A stretch of DNA of 64,000 nucleotides from Erysipelotrichaceae bacterium (GTDB taxonomy: Bacteria; Bacillota_I; Bacilli_A; Erysipelotrichales; Erysipelotrichaceae), in the NCBI GenBank assembly GCA_013334325.1, contig JAAXXT010000002.1, positions 49,988 through 113,987 on the forward strand, read 5' to 3'. This document shows positions 18,203-27,193 of this stretch, piece by piece (position 1 is the first letter of the stretch; the number at the start of each line of letters is the position of its first letter). The notes beneath the pieces were generated by a model. That model ran no database searches. It saw nothing but the letters and a program-made list of their open reading frames with translations, and was not told the DNA's origin. The position numbers and the translations under genes are program-made.

Positions 18203-19048
18203 TCAAAGGATCGCTGAAGCATGCCTAGAGGCATGACAGCTGATGTTGATGGCGACAGGTATGGATGCGATATGCGTAGGATAAAATTCGATGTTGATCG
18301 ATAAAGCAGTGGTCGTTCCACCTAAGCCTGCTGGTCCTATTCCCAATTCATTGATGCTTAAAATAAGTTCTCGTTCTAATTGCGCGTATTTAGGATGTGG
18401 ATTAGGATTTCCTACACCTCTTAAAACTGCTTCTTTTGCGATAAGCGCTGCTTTCTCAAAAGTACCACCTATCCCAACGCCTACGATCATAGGAGGACAG
18501 GCATTTGGTCCTGCTTTTTCAACAGTTTCTAAAATAAAACGCTTAACGCCTTCTAAACCTACAGAAGGAGGAAACATTTTAATTGAACTCATATTTTCAC
18601 TTCCAAATCCTTTAGGCATGACTTCTATTTTGATTTGATTTCCTTTAACGATAGAAGTATGAATGACCGCAGGTGTATTGTCTTGCGTATTAGAACGATC
18701 AAAAAGAGGATCTTTGACCACGGATTTTCTTAGATAACCATCTTTATAGGCTTCTCTTACGCCTTCATGGATGGCTTCATTATAGTTACCATCTACGATC
18801 AATACTTCTTGACCTATTTCAACAAAGACAACCGTCATTCCTGTATCTTGACAAATTGCGAGTCGTTCAAACTTTGCGTACTTATCATTATCGATGATCT
18901 GTTTGATCACGGTTTGTCCAATGGGTGATTTCTCATCCTTTAGTGTTTTATTTAACGCATCGATCATGGGTTCCCCAATCTCATAATTCGCTTTTAAACA
19001 GAGTTCTTTGACAGTCTTGGTGATCAATGATGCGGATAAGGTTCTCAT
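18203..19048 (-). CDS. Class I fumarate hydratase-type, alpha (Fe-S) subunit; possible mesaconase
   Basis: A 281-residue Fe-S hydro-lyase alpha subunit. Three Cys that can hold the [4Fe-4S] cluster are seen in AICQDTGMT (Cys66), in NACPPMIVGVGIGG and in INISCHASRHASA near the end. FPPSVGLEG and GLGGTTTALSI are also typical. Two-subunit class I enzymes are known as fumarases, tartrate dehydratases and mesaconases (mesaconate to citramalate). ATG 19048 is used because AAGGAG stands five to six bases upstream; a TTG further up is less likely. First gene of a unit with the beta subunit and malic enzyme, just upstream of the mesaconate-forming operon. Confidence 0.9.
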   Translation of the reverse strand: MRTLSASLITKTVKELCLKANYEIGEPMIDALNKTLKDEKSPIGQTVIKQIIDNDKYAKFERLAICQDTGMTVVFVEIGQEVLIVDGNYNEAIHEGVREAYKDGYLRKSVVKDPLFDRSNTQDNTPAVIHTSIVKGNQIKIEVMPKGFGSENMSSIKMFPPSVGLEGVKRFILETVEKAGPNACPPMIVGVGIGGTFEKAALIAKEAVLRGVGNPNPHPKYAQLERELILSINELGIGPAGLGGTTTALSINIEFYPTHIASIPVAINISCHASRHASAIL

Positions 19049-19080
19049 TTTAACTCCTTTCAATCAACTTCTTTGTCTTA

Positions 19081-19089
19081 ATTCTATCA
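19081..19089 (-). promoter_or_regulatory. Extended -10 promoter of the fumarase-malic enzyme unit
   Basis: TGATAGAAT on the minus strand, 32 bases before the alpha-subunit ATG and downstream of the previous gene's terminator. It fits the extended -10 form seen at several other genes in the window. Confidence 0.5.
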
Positions 19090-19126
19090 TAAGGGGCTAG
19101 TGTTTTCCCTTAATCCTCGTGGGTAT

Positions 19127-19150
19127 AAAAAAGACAGCTCTGTGTCTTTT
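19127..19150 (-). terminator. Rho-independent terminator of the pentapeptide-repeat gene
   Basis: An 8-bp stem (19129-19136 with 19143-19150) with a 6-base loop and T run on the minus strand. It overlaps the stop codon of the gene. Confidence 0.8.
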
Positions 19151-19775
19151 AGTCTTTTACTTGTATTCCCAACAATCTAACTAAACTTAATGCCTGAAGT
19201 GGATCTACTGTTAAACCTTTTAGAAGTTGTGGACTTAATCTAAGCCCATTGATATTACAACCAGAAAGATCCATCTTCGTAAGTGTGGTTTCAGTAAAAT
19301 CAGCTAAAGTGAAATCAACCAAAGTGGTCTTAAAATCGCTTTGTCTACACGATTGAAACGCACCTTCTGTGAAAATACACTCTGTCATCTTTACATTCTC
19401 AAACGTACTTTCACTAAAGTCTGTGATCGAAAATTGAGACTTTATAAACTCAGTATATTTAAACTTAGATTTTCTAAAGATACTTCCTGTCCCTTTACAT
19501 TGATCAAATCGAACACGATGAAATAAACTTTGGCTTAATTCTACATTCGATAGATCACAATTGATGAAAAGACAATCTATGAATTTCACCTTCTTAAGAT
19601 CTCCACTAAATCGTACTCGATTAAACTGACATCCATTGAATTCTTCTACAAATCTAGCCTCAAAAGAAGGTTCATCGAAAATAAAATCTCGATACTTCCC
19701 ATCATCTGGTTTAATTGATGTATACCCCATCATCTCCAAGGAAAATATTGGCTCAAAAGGATTTTGTTTAGACAT
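19149..19775 (-). CDS. Qnr-like pentapeptide repeat protein
   Basis: A 208-residue protein made almost entirely of pentapeptide repeats (A/C/S-D/N-L/F-x-x), for example FIDCLFINCDLSNVELSQ and SITDFSESTFENVKMTE. A short non-repeat tail ends QALSLVRLLGIQV. The size and the C-terminal QA-LL--LLGI helix closely resemble Qnr proteins, which mimic DNA and protect gyrase/topoisomerase IV from quinolones. Chromosomal Qnr-like genes occur in several Gram-positive genera. A resistance effect here cannot be inferred from sequence alone. Single gene, divergent from the aldo/keto reductase. Confidence 0.75.
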   Translation of the reverse strand: MSKQNPFEPIFSLEMMGYTSIKPDDGKYRDFIFDEPSFEARFVEEFNGCQFNRVRFSGDLKKVKFIDCLFINCDLSNVELSQSLFHRVRFDQCKGTGSIFRKSKFKYTEFIKSQFSITDFSESTFENVKMTECIFTEGAFQSCRQSDFKTTLVDFTLADFTETTLTKMDLSGCNINGLRLSPQLLKGLTVDPLQALSLVRLLGIQVKD

Positions 19776-19892
19776 AAGAATCTCCTTTCATACCCTGAAT
19801 TTACCCTAATACTTTACCATGTCACTCTTATAAAGTCATTGATTCATCAGAAATACTTAACTCAAGATGTTTCATTTATGAGGACTTAAGAC

Positions 19893-19898
19893 TATAAT
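19893..19898 (+). promoter_or_regulatory. -10 element of the aldo/keto reductase gene
   Basis: A consensus TATAAT 39 bases before the ATG. No convincing -35 box was found at the right distance; an AGGAGC site precedes the start codon. Confidence 0.4.
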
Positions 19899-19937
19899 TA
19901 AAAACGGAATGACCATAAACAGGAGCATCAATTTTAT

Positions 19938-21125
19938 ATGAAAACAAGAACAAACATCAAGAATCAAGAATCATTATCCATATTAGGTTTTGGGGCGATG
20001 AGACTTCCAAAAATCGGCAAATTGATCGATGAGGAAGCTTCTGAGAAAATGATCATTTCAGCGATTGAAAGAGGTGTAAACTATTTCGATACTGCTTATG
20101 TGTATCAAAACGGTAAGAGTGAGATCGTCTTAGGTAAGATATTAGCCAAAGGTTATCGTGATAGAGTCAATATCGCCACCAAGATGCCTCCGTTTATGAT
20201 CCGTAAAACAGCTGATTTTGATAAGATCTTCAATATACAACTTCAACGACTTCAAACAGATCGTATCGATTACTATTTGATCCATATGTTGATGGATGTT
20301 TCTACCTGGGATAGATTAAAAGGCTTAGGCATCCTAGAATGGATCTCTGAGAAAAAGAAAAGTGGACAGATTCGTAATCTAGGATTTTCTTTTCATGGGA
20401 CTCAACAAGAATTCTTAAAGATCATTGATGCCTATGATTGGGATTTCACTCAAATCCAATACAATTTTATCGATGAATTCAATCAAGCAGGTAAAACTGG
20501 TTTATTATATGCAGCCAGTAAAGGCATTCCTGTCATCATCATGGAGCCTTTAAGAGGAGGCAAGATCGTTTTCGGATTGCCTAAAGAAGTCGATAAGATC
20601 TGGAAAGAAATGACTCCAGAAAGATCTGTCGTAGAATGGGCCTTACGTTGGGTCTGGAATCATCCTCAAGTCTTGCTTCTGCTTTCTGGTATGTCAACTC
20701 AAGAACAAGTCGATGACAATATCCGTATCGCTGATATCGCAGCAGCTAATACATTATCGATTCAAGAATTAGCGCTTTTTGATAAAGCTCGAGAAATCAT
20801 ACGTGAAAAAACGAAAGTACCCTGTACTGCCTGTGGTTATTGTATGCCTTGTCCTCATGGGGTAGATATCCCTGCTGTATTTGCAGCCTATAATGATAAA
20901 TATCTCAACAATAAAGGCTTTAGTGCGATGTTTACGTATATGCAAAATACTGGTGCGATGACTAAACATCCGGCTTATGCATCACTCTGTCAAAGTTGCC
21001 ATGCTTGTGAACCTCATTGTCCTCAAAGTATTCAAATAAGTGATCGTATGAAAGATGTGAAAGATGATCTAGAAGGTCCGTTCTTCAAACCTATTGCCTA
21101 TTTAGGCAGTAAGTTTATGGGTTAA
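19938..21125 (+). CDS. Aldo/keto reductase with C-terminal 2[4Fe-4S] ferredoxin-type domain
   Basis: A 395-residue protein. Residues 1-280 are an aldo/keto reductase barrel with GFGAMRLPK, FDTAYVYQNGKSE (the catalytic Asp/Tyr), the Lys in NIATKMPP, and LIHML. The C-terminal part has two Cys clusters, CTACGYCMPCPHGVDIP and CQSCHACEPHCPQSI, each of the CxxCxxCxxxCP type that holds a [4Fe-4S] cluster. Such AKR-ferredoxin fusions are common in anaerobes, and their physiological reaction is mostly unknown. They may couple NAD(P)H to ferredoxin-like electron flow. Monocistronic, with a strong terminator. Confidence 0.9.
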   Translation: MKTRTNIKNQESLSILGFGAMRLPKIGKLIDEEASEKMIISAIERGVNYFDTAYVYQNGKSEIVLGKILAKGYRDRVNIATKMPPFMIRKTADFDKIFNIQLQRLQTDRIDYYLIHMLMDVSTWDRLKGLGILEWISEKKKSGQIRNLGFSFHGTQQEFLKIIDAYDWDFTQIQYNFIDEFNQAGKTGLLYAASKGIPVIIMEPLRGGKIVFGLPKEVDKIWKEMTPERSVVEWALRWVWNHPQVLLLLSGMSTQEQVDDNIRIADIAAANTLSIQELALFDKAREIIREKTKVPCTACGYCMPCPHGVDIPAVFAAYNDKYLNNKGFSAMFTYMQNTGAMTKHPAYASLCQSCHACEPHCPQSIQISDRMKDVKDDLEGPFFKPIAYLGSKFMG

Positions 21126-21154
21126 GATACATCACTTATTTCCTATTCTCAAAA

Positions 21155-21182
21155 AAAACAAGAAGCAAAGGCTTCTTGTTTT
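21155..21182. terminator. Bidirectional rho-independent terminator
   Basis: A perfect 12-bp stem (21155-21166 with 21171-21182) with a 4-base loop, preceded by eight As. It serves the aldo/keto reductase and the convergent deoxyribosyltransferase gene. Confidence 0.88.
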
Positions 21183-21654
21183 AGTTTAAATTAAAATCTC
21201 TTTTGAATGTTTCCAAGGCTTCGTTGAAACTACTATGAATTTTGATGTGATTGGATGTTAAGCTACCCACCAGATAAGAATTGAATCCTACTGGACATTC
21301 AACACCATCGGCCTGATTACGTGGTAATCTCAAATCAAAAAATATAGGATAGATCTTAATGTCTTTACCCTGACGAAACTTTTCTATAGCCATTCCTAAT
21401 TCAACCATGGTTCCTGTATCTCCACTGGCCAATTCAAAGAAAAAGACGTTGGCGAGATCCACATGTTTAGCGTCTTCATTGAAGATTTCCTTTGAAGTCA
21501 ATACTTTAGTGTTGTCAAAAGGAAGATCGATGGGATTGGCGACGAAATAATCTTGATGGGTTCTTTTTAAAGCCCATAAAGCTTTCCCTTCTTCTTTACG
21601 TTGTTTGATTTCAGCTTCTGAAAATAAAGGACCTGCATTATAGATATAGATCAT
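21181..21654 (-). CDS. Nucleoside 2-deoxyribosyltransferase
   Basis: A 157-residue protein that moves the 2-deoxyribosyl group between bases in nucleoside salvage. Seen are IYNAGPLFSEAE at the N-terminus (substrate loop), NEDAKHVDLANVFFFEL in the middle, and SGDTGTMVELGMA. In the last of these, Glu is the nucleophile that forms the covalent deoxyribosyl intermediate. Length fits the family (about 140-165). It is 9 bases after the lipoprotein gene, so the two may share a transcript. The purine/pyrimidine preference cannot be read. Confidence 0.88.
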   Translation of the reverse strand: MIYIYNAGPLFSEAEIKQRKEEGKALWALKRTHQDYFVANPIDLPFDNTKVLTSKEIFNEDAKHVDLANVFFFELASGDTGTMVELGMAIEKFRQGKDIKIYPIFFDLRLPRNQADGVECPVGFNSYLVGSLTSNHIKIHSSFNEALETFKRDFNLN

Positions 21655-21663
21655 AGTTCTCCT

Positions 21664-22560
21664 TTAGTTGGATTTATTAATGGTTATTGAATAAGATCCA
21701 ATACCACGATATTTATGTGTGACTGGATCAAAATCCTCATCCCCATTATAAGTAAATACGGTTAGAATTATTGGACTTGCGATGTCTTTGGTTCCTGCAC
21801 ATCCATGAAGTTTTATGGAAGTGATGACTGTACTTTCGGTCATTTGTTTCTCTAATAGATGACTATACCAATGATGTAAAGGTTGATTTACATCATCATA
21901 GATATAAACTTCAATGAGATTAAAAATAGGGGCTGTATCTTTTGGAGATAAGATCATCTGATCGATCTTTTCTCCTGAACTTAAAGTAAAACTCAATTCA
22001 TATCCCAATTTATATTCAGCACTTCCTTCTATTGCATCCCAATAGCTTGGCCAAACTTTTTGAAAGTAACCAGATGGTATTTTGTCATCACGAGATGCAA
22101 AAGCAGAAAACACGCCTACATCGACTTCATTCTTAAAGATTCCGCTTGTTTCACTTAACAAAACACGCGTATTATCGTCATACAGACCTATGGTGATTGG
22201 ATTATCATCTTGATAAGGTGGATATTGAACTTCTACTTCAAAGCTTACTTTTAGTTCTCCCATTCTTACGATCTCAACTACATAAGTACCTACAGTACTA
22301 AAATCCACATCATCACTCATCACAAAATTAGGATCTCCATTAATGAGATCTAATTCAATCTCTACTGTTTCTTTATTACTATAAGTAAACAAAAGATATC
22401 CACCACTTAAATCAAGTTGCGTATCTTGATTAACGATATAGATGAGTTTTGTTGGTTGATGAAGTATTTCCATCTTAACAAGCGTTTTAGGGGTCTCTTT
22501 ACAGGAACTTAGTCCTAGTAGCGAGATGACCAATAGTATCGAGATGATGATTCTTTTCAT
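21664..22560 (-). CDS. Lipoprotein of unknown function
   Basis: A 298-residue exported lipoprotein: basic start, hydrophobic stretch and lipobox LSSC with the Cys at residue 20. The mature part has a beta-rich Ig-like region (about 45-115: VDFSTVGTYVVEIVR). A second domain (about 120-298) contains FSAFASRDDKIPSGYFQKVW and KLHGCAGTKDIASP. I do not recognise a family for the second domain. It is followed directly by the deoxyribosyltransferase, which does not suggest a shared role. A cell-surface sensor or binding protein is possible. Confidence 0.6.
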   Translation of the reverse strand: MKRIIISILLVISLLGLSSCKETPKTLVKMEILHQPTKLIYIVNQDTQLDLSGGYLLFTYSNKETVEIELDLINGDPNFVMSDDVDFSTVGTYVVEIVRMGELKVSFEVEVQYPPYQDDNPITIGLYDDNTRVLLSETSGIFKNEVDVGVFSAFASRDDKIPSGYFQKVWPSYWDAIEGSAEYKLGYELSFTLSSGEKIDQMILSPKDTAPIFNLIEVYIYDDVNQPLHHWYSHLLEKQMTESTVITSIKLHGCAGTKDIASPIILTVFTYNGDEDFDPVTHKYRGIGSYSITINKSN

Positions 22561-22732
22561 ATCTGCCTCACTCCAATTGGGATGGATCTTACTCCCCTAT
22601 TGTGCCATAAAATGAGAGACTTATCTACCTTGGCTTTGAGTTAGTACATTTAAAAAATTATTATTTGATGATCATTTATTGAGCTATTATTCAATTAGCT
22701 GATATGCGTCATGATTTTTCTGAGATTCAAAT

Positions 22733-23179
22733 TTAAGATGGACAAACCATTGTAAATATCTCTTTAAAGATACTCATCTCACTTTTATTGAAAAGATAGG
22801 AGATCTGACGATCTGTGTAATAGATACGACCTCCTGATAAATCACAACTTAAGCTCGCATGAAATTCTATGTCTTTATGTTCATAATGAAAAATGAAATA
22901 AATAGGACCATCTTCAAGTGTATGGTGAAAAACATCTTGAATTTTATTAAAGAATGAAGACTCAAGTCCTTTTAATTGTTTTGGATCACTTACGGTAATA
23001 ACCCAAGGAGATTTACCATTACAAAATGATGTCCAACACGCATGGTCGTCTATGGTTATTGATTGAAGCTTACCTTGACCTAGATAATCTAGATTAACAA
23101 AACCTGAAGAAACACTGTTGTATCCCACAATGCAGAGTGTAATGAGAAGAATTCCAGTAATTACGATTTTCTTAAACAT
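22733..23179 (-). CDS. Small exported or membrane-anchored protein, unknown family
   Basis: A 148-residue protein with one N-terminal hydrophobic segment (about residues 4-22) and a soluble part rich in aromatic residues. Three Cys (in HACWTSFCNG and SLSCDLSGG) lie in the soluble part and could form a disulfide outside the cell. Start chosen at ATG 23179, which follows GAGGTGAG; an upstream ATG at 23200 lacks a site. No family recognised. The neighbouring genes are an unrelated lipoprotein and the HD-GYP protein. Confidence 0.6.
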   Translation of the reverse strand: MFKKIVITGILLITLCIVGYNSVSSGFVNLDYLGQGKLQSITIDDHACWTSFCNGKSPWVITVSDPKQLKGLESSFFNKIQDVFHHTLEDGPIYFIFHYEHKDIEFHASLSCDLSGGRIYYTDRQISYLFNKSEMSIFKEIFTMVCPS

Positions 23180-23284
23180 ATTACTCACCTCTATACACAT
23201 GATTATCTACCTATCAATATTTTATGTCTACCCACGATGAGTGTAATATGAACTCTTATTGATCATTATTTCAATATTATCGAT

Positions 23285-23308
23285 AAGAAAAGCACTATAA
23301 CAGTGCTT
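23285..23308 (-). terminator. Rho-independent terminator of the HD-GYP gene
   Basis: A 7-bp stem (23290-23296 with 23302-23308), 5-base loop and TTTTCTT on the minus strand. It lies about 60 bases after the stop codon. Confidence 0.7.
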
Positions 23309-23369
23309 AGGTAAGAACCTATTGAAAAACAAAGACAATCATTTATATGAATGGAGCTAATAAACTCAA

Positions 23370-24620
23370 TTAAATAAAACGATTTTGATTGTTTAAGAAG
23401 ATTTCTACAATTACAGGATCAAAATGACTTCCTTTTTCAGCTTTGATTAACTCTACAGCCTTTGAATGAGGGAAAGCTTCTTTATAAGGTCGCTGTGTCG
23501 TTAACGCATCATAGACATCACATAAAGCCATTATTCTAGCACTTAAAGGAATTGCTTCGCCTTTGAGTCCATCAGGGTATCCAGTTCCGTCATATCTTTC
23601 ATGATGAGATCTTGCGATATTGAGTCCCATATTTATAAATTCATTCTGAGGATAGTTTTTATGTATTTTCTCTAAAATATCACTACCTATCAAGGTATGA
23701 GTTTTCATCAACTCAAATTCAAATTGATCAAGTTTTCCGTTTTTATTTAAAATCGTATCGCTTATCCCAACTTTACCAATGTCATGAAGAACACTGGCAA
23801 CCTTAATGGTATCAACATAAATCCCTTTTGTAGTATTGAATTCAAGATATACCTTCTCATCAAGGTTTCCCGCAATTATAGCGCAATACTTACCAACATT
23901 TTCAGTATGTACTCCTGTGTTATGATCTCTAGTTTCGACAAGCTTCGCTAATGCAAAAACGATCTCTATGTTTATTTTAGCGATATCTTGTGTTTGTTTA
24001 GATATTTCATTTTTTAGATCTCGGTTATATTCTATTATCTTCAAACTATTGATGAAGTTCTTTCTTCTTATGGTTTCGAAATTGTAACTTCCAACCATCC
24101 CTATAATATTAGCTCCAATAAAAAACATTGATGAATAACCAAAAACACTCGTTACTGTTCCATGATAAATGATAAAACCAAAGAAATATAAGAGGAAATT
24201 AATTGATCCACCTAGTGCGGCATGGATAAAATCTAAATTAATTAATAGATAACCTGAAAAGTAGATCATAAACATTCCACCATAATAAATAAAATTATCA
24301 GGTTTTATGATCAACATAACTGATATCCCAACTCCAGAAAGAATAAAATTGAACATCATTATCTTTTGATTGATTTCAACGAATATCTTCTTATACGTTA
24401 AAAATATCGTTAGGAAAAACATAGGGATAACAAAACAAAAGCGAATAACTAGAAGCATTGGTAAATACTCATTGAGAAGATAATAGTCAGAGATAGAAAA
24501 AAGTGCATAGAGAAAAGAAAACACAAGGAGTATAATTCTTGTTTCTTTTATTTCCAAATTATTAGGATCTCTTCTATACAACCTTTCAGTTGCTAGATCA
24601 AAACTATCCTTATGTAACAT
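23370..24620 (-). CDS. Membrane HD-GYP domain protein, probable c-di-GMP phosphodiesterase
   Basis: A 416-residue protein. The first ~30 residues are cytosolic, six to seven hydrophobic segments span about 28-175, and a short linker leads to an HD-GYP domain (about 215-416). Metal ligands are visible as HNTGVHTENV (residues 233-242), the HD pair His279-Asp280, and HH at 339-340, followed by DGTGYP at 344-349. An intact GYP motif predicts hydrolysis of c-di-GMP to pGpG/GMP. It is the natural counterpart of the diguanylate cyclase at 6.3-7.5 kb, which has a similar membrane-plus-catalytic layout. An AT-rich gap of almost 600 bases lies upstream. Confidence 0.92.
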   Translation of the reverse strand: MLHKDSFDLATERLYRRDPNNLEIKETRIILLVFSFLYALFSISDYYLLNEYLPMLLVIRFCFVIPMFFLTIFLTYKKIFVEINQKIMMFNFILSGVGISVMLIIKPDNFIYYGGMFMIYFSGYLLINLDFIHAALGGSINFLLYFFGFIIYHGTVTSVFGYSSMFFIGANIIGMVGSYNFETIRRKNFINSLKIIEYNRDLKNEISKQTQDIAKINIEIVFALAKLVETRDHNTGVHTENVGKYCAIIAGNLDEKVYLEFNTTKGIYVDTIKVASVLHDIGKVGISDTILNKNGKLDQFEFELMKTHTLIGSDILEKIHKNYPQNEFINMGLNIARSHHERYDGTGYPDGLKGEAIPLSARIMALCDVYDALTTQRPYKEAFPHSKAVELIKAEKGSHFDPVIVEIFLNNQNRFI

Positions 24621-25211
24621 AAAAGCAGAACCCCCCTCTTAATCTACATAATTTAGTATACATTTAGATTCAATATGTACATCCTAACACTAATTTTGCG
24701 TTTATAAAACAACTTCCGCATTAATAATGAATTATTATGTTAAACTCACTTAATATTTCTTTTAAATCAAAACATAATAATTTACAAACCGGCTTATTCC
24801 ATTACTTAGATTCAAAACGAAAGTAGCATTTTAATATACCACTAACACATTTTTAAATATGATCAATTTACTATATTTCATCAAAAAACTCCTTAATTAG
24901 ATTTCCATGAGTTTCAAAATTCATTGAAGAGTTTGATTAAAGGGCTAAACTCACTCACCAATAAGCATTCAAGGGTATCTAATAGATTTACATTTATACT
25001 AAATTTGGATCTTTAAGTTGGATCAAGCACTTTGATAAGAACACAATTATCAAGTAAGAGTTTAAATCCTAGATAGAGGCTTACTTTTTAAAATGCACTT
25101 AAGGATTCGTTTAATTTAAGTACTATGAAAAGAGGTACCTGACTTTAATGACTAATTTTATTCCTGCAAAATCATTCCTATAATAAAAAACAAGCAATCA
25201 ACTAATGATTT
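24621..25211. other. Long AT-rich intergenic region with no gene seen
   Basis: 591 bases between the HD-GYP gene and the end of the LCP gene. I see no open frame with a credible start and ribosome site on either strand, no tRNA-like fold and no repeat array. A TATACT hexamer near 24655 (minus strand) could be the HD-GYP promoter. It may be a decayed gene, but no protein remnant was recognisable. Confidence 0.6.
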
Positions 25212-26645
25212 TTACGGTATGAGTTCTTCAGGTTCTTCATTCTTAAAGGCTGCGATTTGTTTCTTCAAATTGGCTAAAACTTTTAAATTAGGCCAAACTA
25301 CATACAAGGGAGAAGGTCCCCAACTATAGGTTATTTCATAGGCATCTTTACCTGTCAGTGCTGCAGAAGTGAACTTCCAAGGTATATTGTATTGTATTTG
25401 ACTACGAACCAAACTGGTAACACTGTCCATCGTCAAATTGGTTTCTACGCTTTCCGAAGCAACTTTAATAAGATCTTCAATCTTTAATAAACTTGAGGGT
25501 TCGGTGATCTTATTAATGACTCCTTGGATAACTGCCTGTTGATTTAAACCACGTTGCAAATCACCATCTTCAAATGCATGTCGTTCTCTTGAGAACGTAA
25601 TGGCTTGTTCAGAATTCAAAACATTCAATCCTATCTTAAATGTATATTGATTATAATTTTCATTAGCACCTGAAGTAAACGCTACCTTCGAGTCAACATT
25701 GATTGTTTTCAACACATCAATGATCTTTAAAAATGCTGCAAAATTAACCTTAACATAATAGTTGATGTCGATTGAAAATAGATTTTCCACGGTTTTTACA
25801 GTGCAAGCAGTTCCATAGTTTCCAGAGTGAGTTAATTTATCCATAGCACCAGTACGACATCCTAGTGCCACATAGGTATCTCTAGGTATACTGATGGTTA
25901 AGACATTGTGGGTTCTAGGATTTATGATTAGAAGGATGTTAACGTCGCTACGGGCTCTGGCTTTAACCATTCCAGTACCTCTTGAATCAACTCCACTAAT
26001 CAAAATTATAAACGATTCTTTACTGGTATCAGCTGCTTTCGAGATTTCTTCACGTATGATGTTTTTTTCAATGGTAGCCACTGTTTTTGTCTTTGATTCA
26101 AAGAGTGGATCTTGATCGATTAAACTATCGCGCATACTATTATCCAACACCATGACATCTATTTCGGAATTGTACAAACTGTTTAGATTCGTTAAATCAT
26201 CTGTCACTATATTCAATGAATAGGTATCGATTTTAGTTTTAAGGTAATCTTTTATATATGAGGCAACACTTAATTCCATCTGAACAGCCATTCCAAACAT
26301 TAAATCTTTAGTATCCATGAGGTCAGTGATTGAACTGTCTTTAAGAACGACAAAAGTAATGATACTAGTTTCTATTTTCTCAGTATTGATCAAACGATTA
26401 ACTGAATATTGGGTATAAACTAAAAAACTAGAAGTTATAAACATAATAAAGGAGAGTAATAAGATAAATATTCTCTTGATCTTAATTGAAATCACAAAGC
26501 CAAGAAGTAAAATAGTGGTTATCTTAAGTGAAGTGCTAATCCAATCGGGAATTAATCGGTTGTAAAATAGCCCAAAAACCAATAATAACGAAGTCATAAT
26601 ATATAAGATTCCTGATAAACTTACATTCTTAAATTTGTTAGTCAT
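25212..26645 (-). CDS. LytR-CpsA-Psr (LCP) family protein, CpsA/Wzg-like
   Basis: A 477-residue membrane protein. Three to four hydrophobic segments occupy residues 10-80. An accessory domain (about 90-200) is followed by the LCP domain (about 213-400), with ISGVDSRGTG, ARARSDVNILLIINP, TISIPRDTYVAL and a basic SRERHAFEDGDLQRG. The Arg and Asp residues in these segments bind the polyprenyl pyrophosphate. LCP enzymes transfer lipid-linked polymers to the wall or, in other lineages, to other acceptors. The membrane topology and accessory domain are as in the capsule-associated CpsA group. Its presence argues for a cell-surface polymer in this organism. Single gene. Confidence 0.88.
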   Translation of the reverse strand: MTNKFKNVSLSGILYIMTSLLLVFGLFYNRLIPDWISTSLKITTILLLGFVISIKIKRIFILLLSFIMFITSSFLVYTQYSVNRLINTEKIETSIITFVVLKDSSITDLMDTKDLMFGMAVQMELSVASYIKDYLKTKIDTYSLNIVTDDLTNLNSLYNSEIDVMVLDNSMRDSLIDQDPLFESKTKTVATIEKNIIREEISKAADTSKESFIILISGVDSRGTGMVKARARSDVNILLIINPRTHNVLTISIPRDTYVALGCRTGAMDKLTHSGNYGTACTVKTVENLFSIDINYYVKVNFAAFLKIIDVLKTINVDSKVAFTSGANENYNQYTFKIGLNVLNSEQAITFSRERHAFEDGDLQRGLNQQAVIQGVINKITEPSSLLKIEDLIKVASESVETNLTMDSVTSLVRSQIQYNIPWKFTSAALTGKDAYEITYSWGPSPLYVVWPNLKVLANLKKQIAAFKNEEPEELIP

Positions 26646-26857
26646 TTTTCACATCCTAGTAATTGTTATACAATAATGACTTCAATAAAGCAATCGAAAG
26701 CGCACGAATCTTAAGTAAAATAAAGCCATAATCAAATGGATTCATACGATTGTAGACATATTTCTGACATTGTTACTTGGTAGGTGGGTTAAACATAAAA
26801 CATGAAACCTATTTATAATAATATAGATTTCGTTATCTCGACATACAAATTTTTGAA

Positions 26858-27193
26858 TTATATATATTCGCTCTCATACATATCATCCCCTTGTATCATA
26901 TAAATGTCATCCAAAGAGATCTTTGATTTTACAATAGTTAGTGTATGAAAGGCTAAGTCAATGTGTGTAACTAACCCTTCTATGGTCACATATGCATCTT
27001 TGTCATAGTGTGTGACCTTGATCATCATACCTTTTTTTATTTGATTCATTTGAAAAGAAAGAAGATTGTTTTCTTCTTCCGTGCGATCACGACGCACTTG
27101 GATAACCCGGTTTCTTTCTCTGATTTCATCATAATAGCCCTTCAATGAAGCGAAAGGTAGAAACTGCTTGGCTCTACTGGTTTTCTCATTCAC
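26858..27193 (-). CDS. YolD-like protein
   Basis: A 111-residue cytosolic protein with the YolD pattern: RAKQFLPFASLKGYYDEIRER at the start and GLVTHIDLAFHTLTIV in the C-terminal beta region. YolD-like genes in Bacillota are typically paired with UvrX/UmuC-type Y-family polymerases and seem to be needed for their mutagenic function. Here the gene overlaps the polymerase gene end by 8 bases, so translation is coupled. Confidence 0.85.
   Translation of the reverse strand: MNEKTSRAKQFLPFASLKGYYDEIRERNRVIQVRRDRTEEENNLLSFQMNQIKKGMMIKVTHYDKDAYVTIEGLVTHIDLAFHTLTIVKSKISLDDIYMIQGDDMYESEYI

Noticed and set aside
18291..18638. Plus-strand open frame inside the fumarase alpha gene
   Set aside because: It lies wholly antisense to a well-supported gene, has no ribosome site and shows no family features; the same holds for other antisense frames such as 9664-9987 and 17177-17452.
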